From NCBI GenBank assembly GCA_001508595.1, contig LGHA01000097.1:1-5808 (forward strand): 5,808 bases of DNA, written 5' to 3'. This document shows, piece by piece, positions 5,122-5,808 of this stretch. The DNA is from Anaerolineaceae bacterium 46_22 (GTDB lineage Bacteria; Chloroflexota; Anaerolineae; Anaerolineales; Anaerolineaceae). Positions within the stretch are counted from its first letter, which is position 1. Each line of letters begins with the position of its first letter. The translations under genes were made by a program, and so were the position numbers. The notes under the pieces are model-generated. The model was not told the DNA's origin and did no database searches. It saw nothing but the letters and a program-made list of their open reading frames with translations.

Positions 5122-5808
5122 TCAGGATCGCATCTTATGACAGTCTAACATTTGTTTCATAAATTGACCAGTATAGGAATGAGGTACCTCGCAAATCTCT
5201 TCAGGCTCACCGATTGCGATAATTTCGCCGCCAGCATCCCCACCTTCAGGACCAAGGTCTATGATCCAATCCGAAACTTTGATGATATCGAGGTTGTGTT
5301 CGATGATCACCACGGTGTTGCCTTCATCCACCAGCCGCTGCAGGACGTCAATTAAGCGATGGACATCTGCTGCATGTAAACCAACCGAGGGCTCATCCAA
5401 AACATACAGCGTGCTGCCCGTTGATTGGCGTGAGAGTTCCTTCGAAAGCTTGACGCGCTGCGCTTCACCCCCAGAAAGCGTCGTTGCGGATTGCCCCAGG
5501 CGGGCATAGCCGAGACCGACATCCTGGAGCGTTTTCAGCCGTCGGGTGATCTTGGGGAAAGCATCAAAGAATTCTGCCGCGGTGTCTATGGTCATATCCA
5601 GCACATCGGCAATGGTCTTATCTTTGAATTTGATCTGCAGTGTTTCCCGGTTATAGCGAGCACCGTGACACACATCGCAGGGCACATACACATCCGGGAG
5701 GAACTGCATTTCAATCTGAAGCTGCCCCTGTCCGGAGCAAGCCTCACAGCGACCACCCTTAACATTAAAGCTGAAGCGTCCCTTTTTATACCCGCGCATC
5801 TTGCTCTC
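5122..5808 (-). CDS. uvrA: UvrABC system protein A, C-terminal part (5' end beyond the window)
   Basis: UvrA is the DNA-damage-recognising ATPase of nucleotide excision repair; it works as a dimer and loads UvrB. The frame is open to the right edge, and 228 residues are seen of a protein that is usually about 940. The codons before the internal Met at residue 4 (E-S-K) continue the family sequence, so that Met is not the start. Numbered from the edge, the segment shows [20 protein letters not shown] (5-24), the C-terminal zinc module Cys21, Cys24, Cys44, Cys47 with the family's C-x2-C-x19-C-x2-C spacing, the ABC signature LSGGEAQ (111-117), Walker B LYVLDEP (134-140) with catalytic Glu139, and the H-loop His171. 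The second-domain Walker A lies off the window. After Walker B it reads SVGLH where many UvrA proteins have TTGLH in this domain. The tail ends in a short HKMRS. Confidence 0.97.
   Translation of the reverse strand, partial: ESKMRGYKKGRFSFNVKGGRCEACSGQGQLQIEMQFLPDVYVPCDVCHGARYNRETLQIKFKDKTIADVLDMTIDTAAEFFDAFPKITRRLKTLQDVGLGYARLGQSATTLSGGEAQRVKLSKELSRQSTGSTLYVLDEPSVGLHAADVHRLIDVLQRLVDEGNTVVIIEHNLDIIKVSDWIIDLGPEGGDAGGEIIAIGEPEEICEVPHSYTGQFMKQMLDCHKMRS

Noticed and set aside
1..5808. Mobile element or defence island
   Set aside because: No transposase, integrase, toxin-antitoxin, nuclease or restriction gene, no terminal inverted or direct repeats, and apparently uniform composition; two housekeeping genes flank the region.

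Overview
The window looks like chromosomal DNA from a Chloroflexota bacterium, probably of the Anaerolineae. The main clue is a membrane-anchored LysM protein with long Thr-Pro linkers, beside a lipobox-bearing beta-propeller lipoprotein. This lineage call is an inference from protein style, not from a marker gene. Base composition is moderate and looks even across the window. I see no transposase, integrase, tRNA, rRNA or CRISPR repeat.

Layout from left to right. (1) Positions 1-137, minus strand: the first 45 codons of a gene that runs off the left edge. Its opening (His near the start, then a Gly-x3-Pro-Asp-Ile motif) recalls zinc-dependent phospholipase C-like proteins. (2) A divergent promoter region of about 117 bp. 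(3) rsmG on the plus strand, the 16S rRNA G527 N7-methyltransferase. (4) A HEAT-repeat protein directly downstream in the same frame as rsmG, starting at TTG 16 nt after the rsmG stop. (5) Two stem-loops where the plus-strand and minus-strand genes converge. (6) Three minus-strand genes, in transcription order a LysM protein (4937-4209), a seven-bladed propeller lipoprotein (4103-2760) and a 71-residue zinc-ribbon protein (2657-2442). (7) The last 228 codons of uvrA, entering from the right edge on the minus strand.

How the genes relate. rsmG and the HEAT gene form a tight plus-strand pair, probably one transcript ending at the hairpin near 2355-2389. The LysM and propeller proteins are both predicted to act outside the cytoplasmic membrane: the first can bind glycan through two LysM domains, the second is lipid-anchored and displays a propeller with no evident enzymatic residues. 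A terminator-like stem-loop lies between them, so co-transcription is uncertain. UvrA (nucleotide excision repair) and RsmG (ribosome modification) are housekeeping genes and the neighbours show no obvious functional tie to them.

I found no convincing new multi-gene system. The points most worth a second look are the unlisted divergent gene at the left edge with a possible leaderless mRNA, the same-frame rsmG/HEAT junction with a TTG start, the seven-blade propeller closed by its own C-terminus, and the acidic insertion in the second LysM domain.
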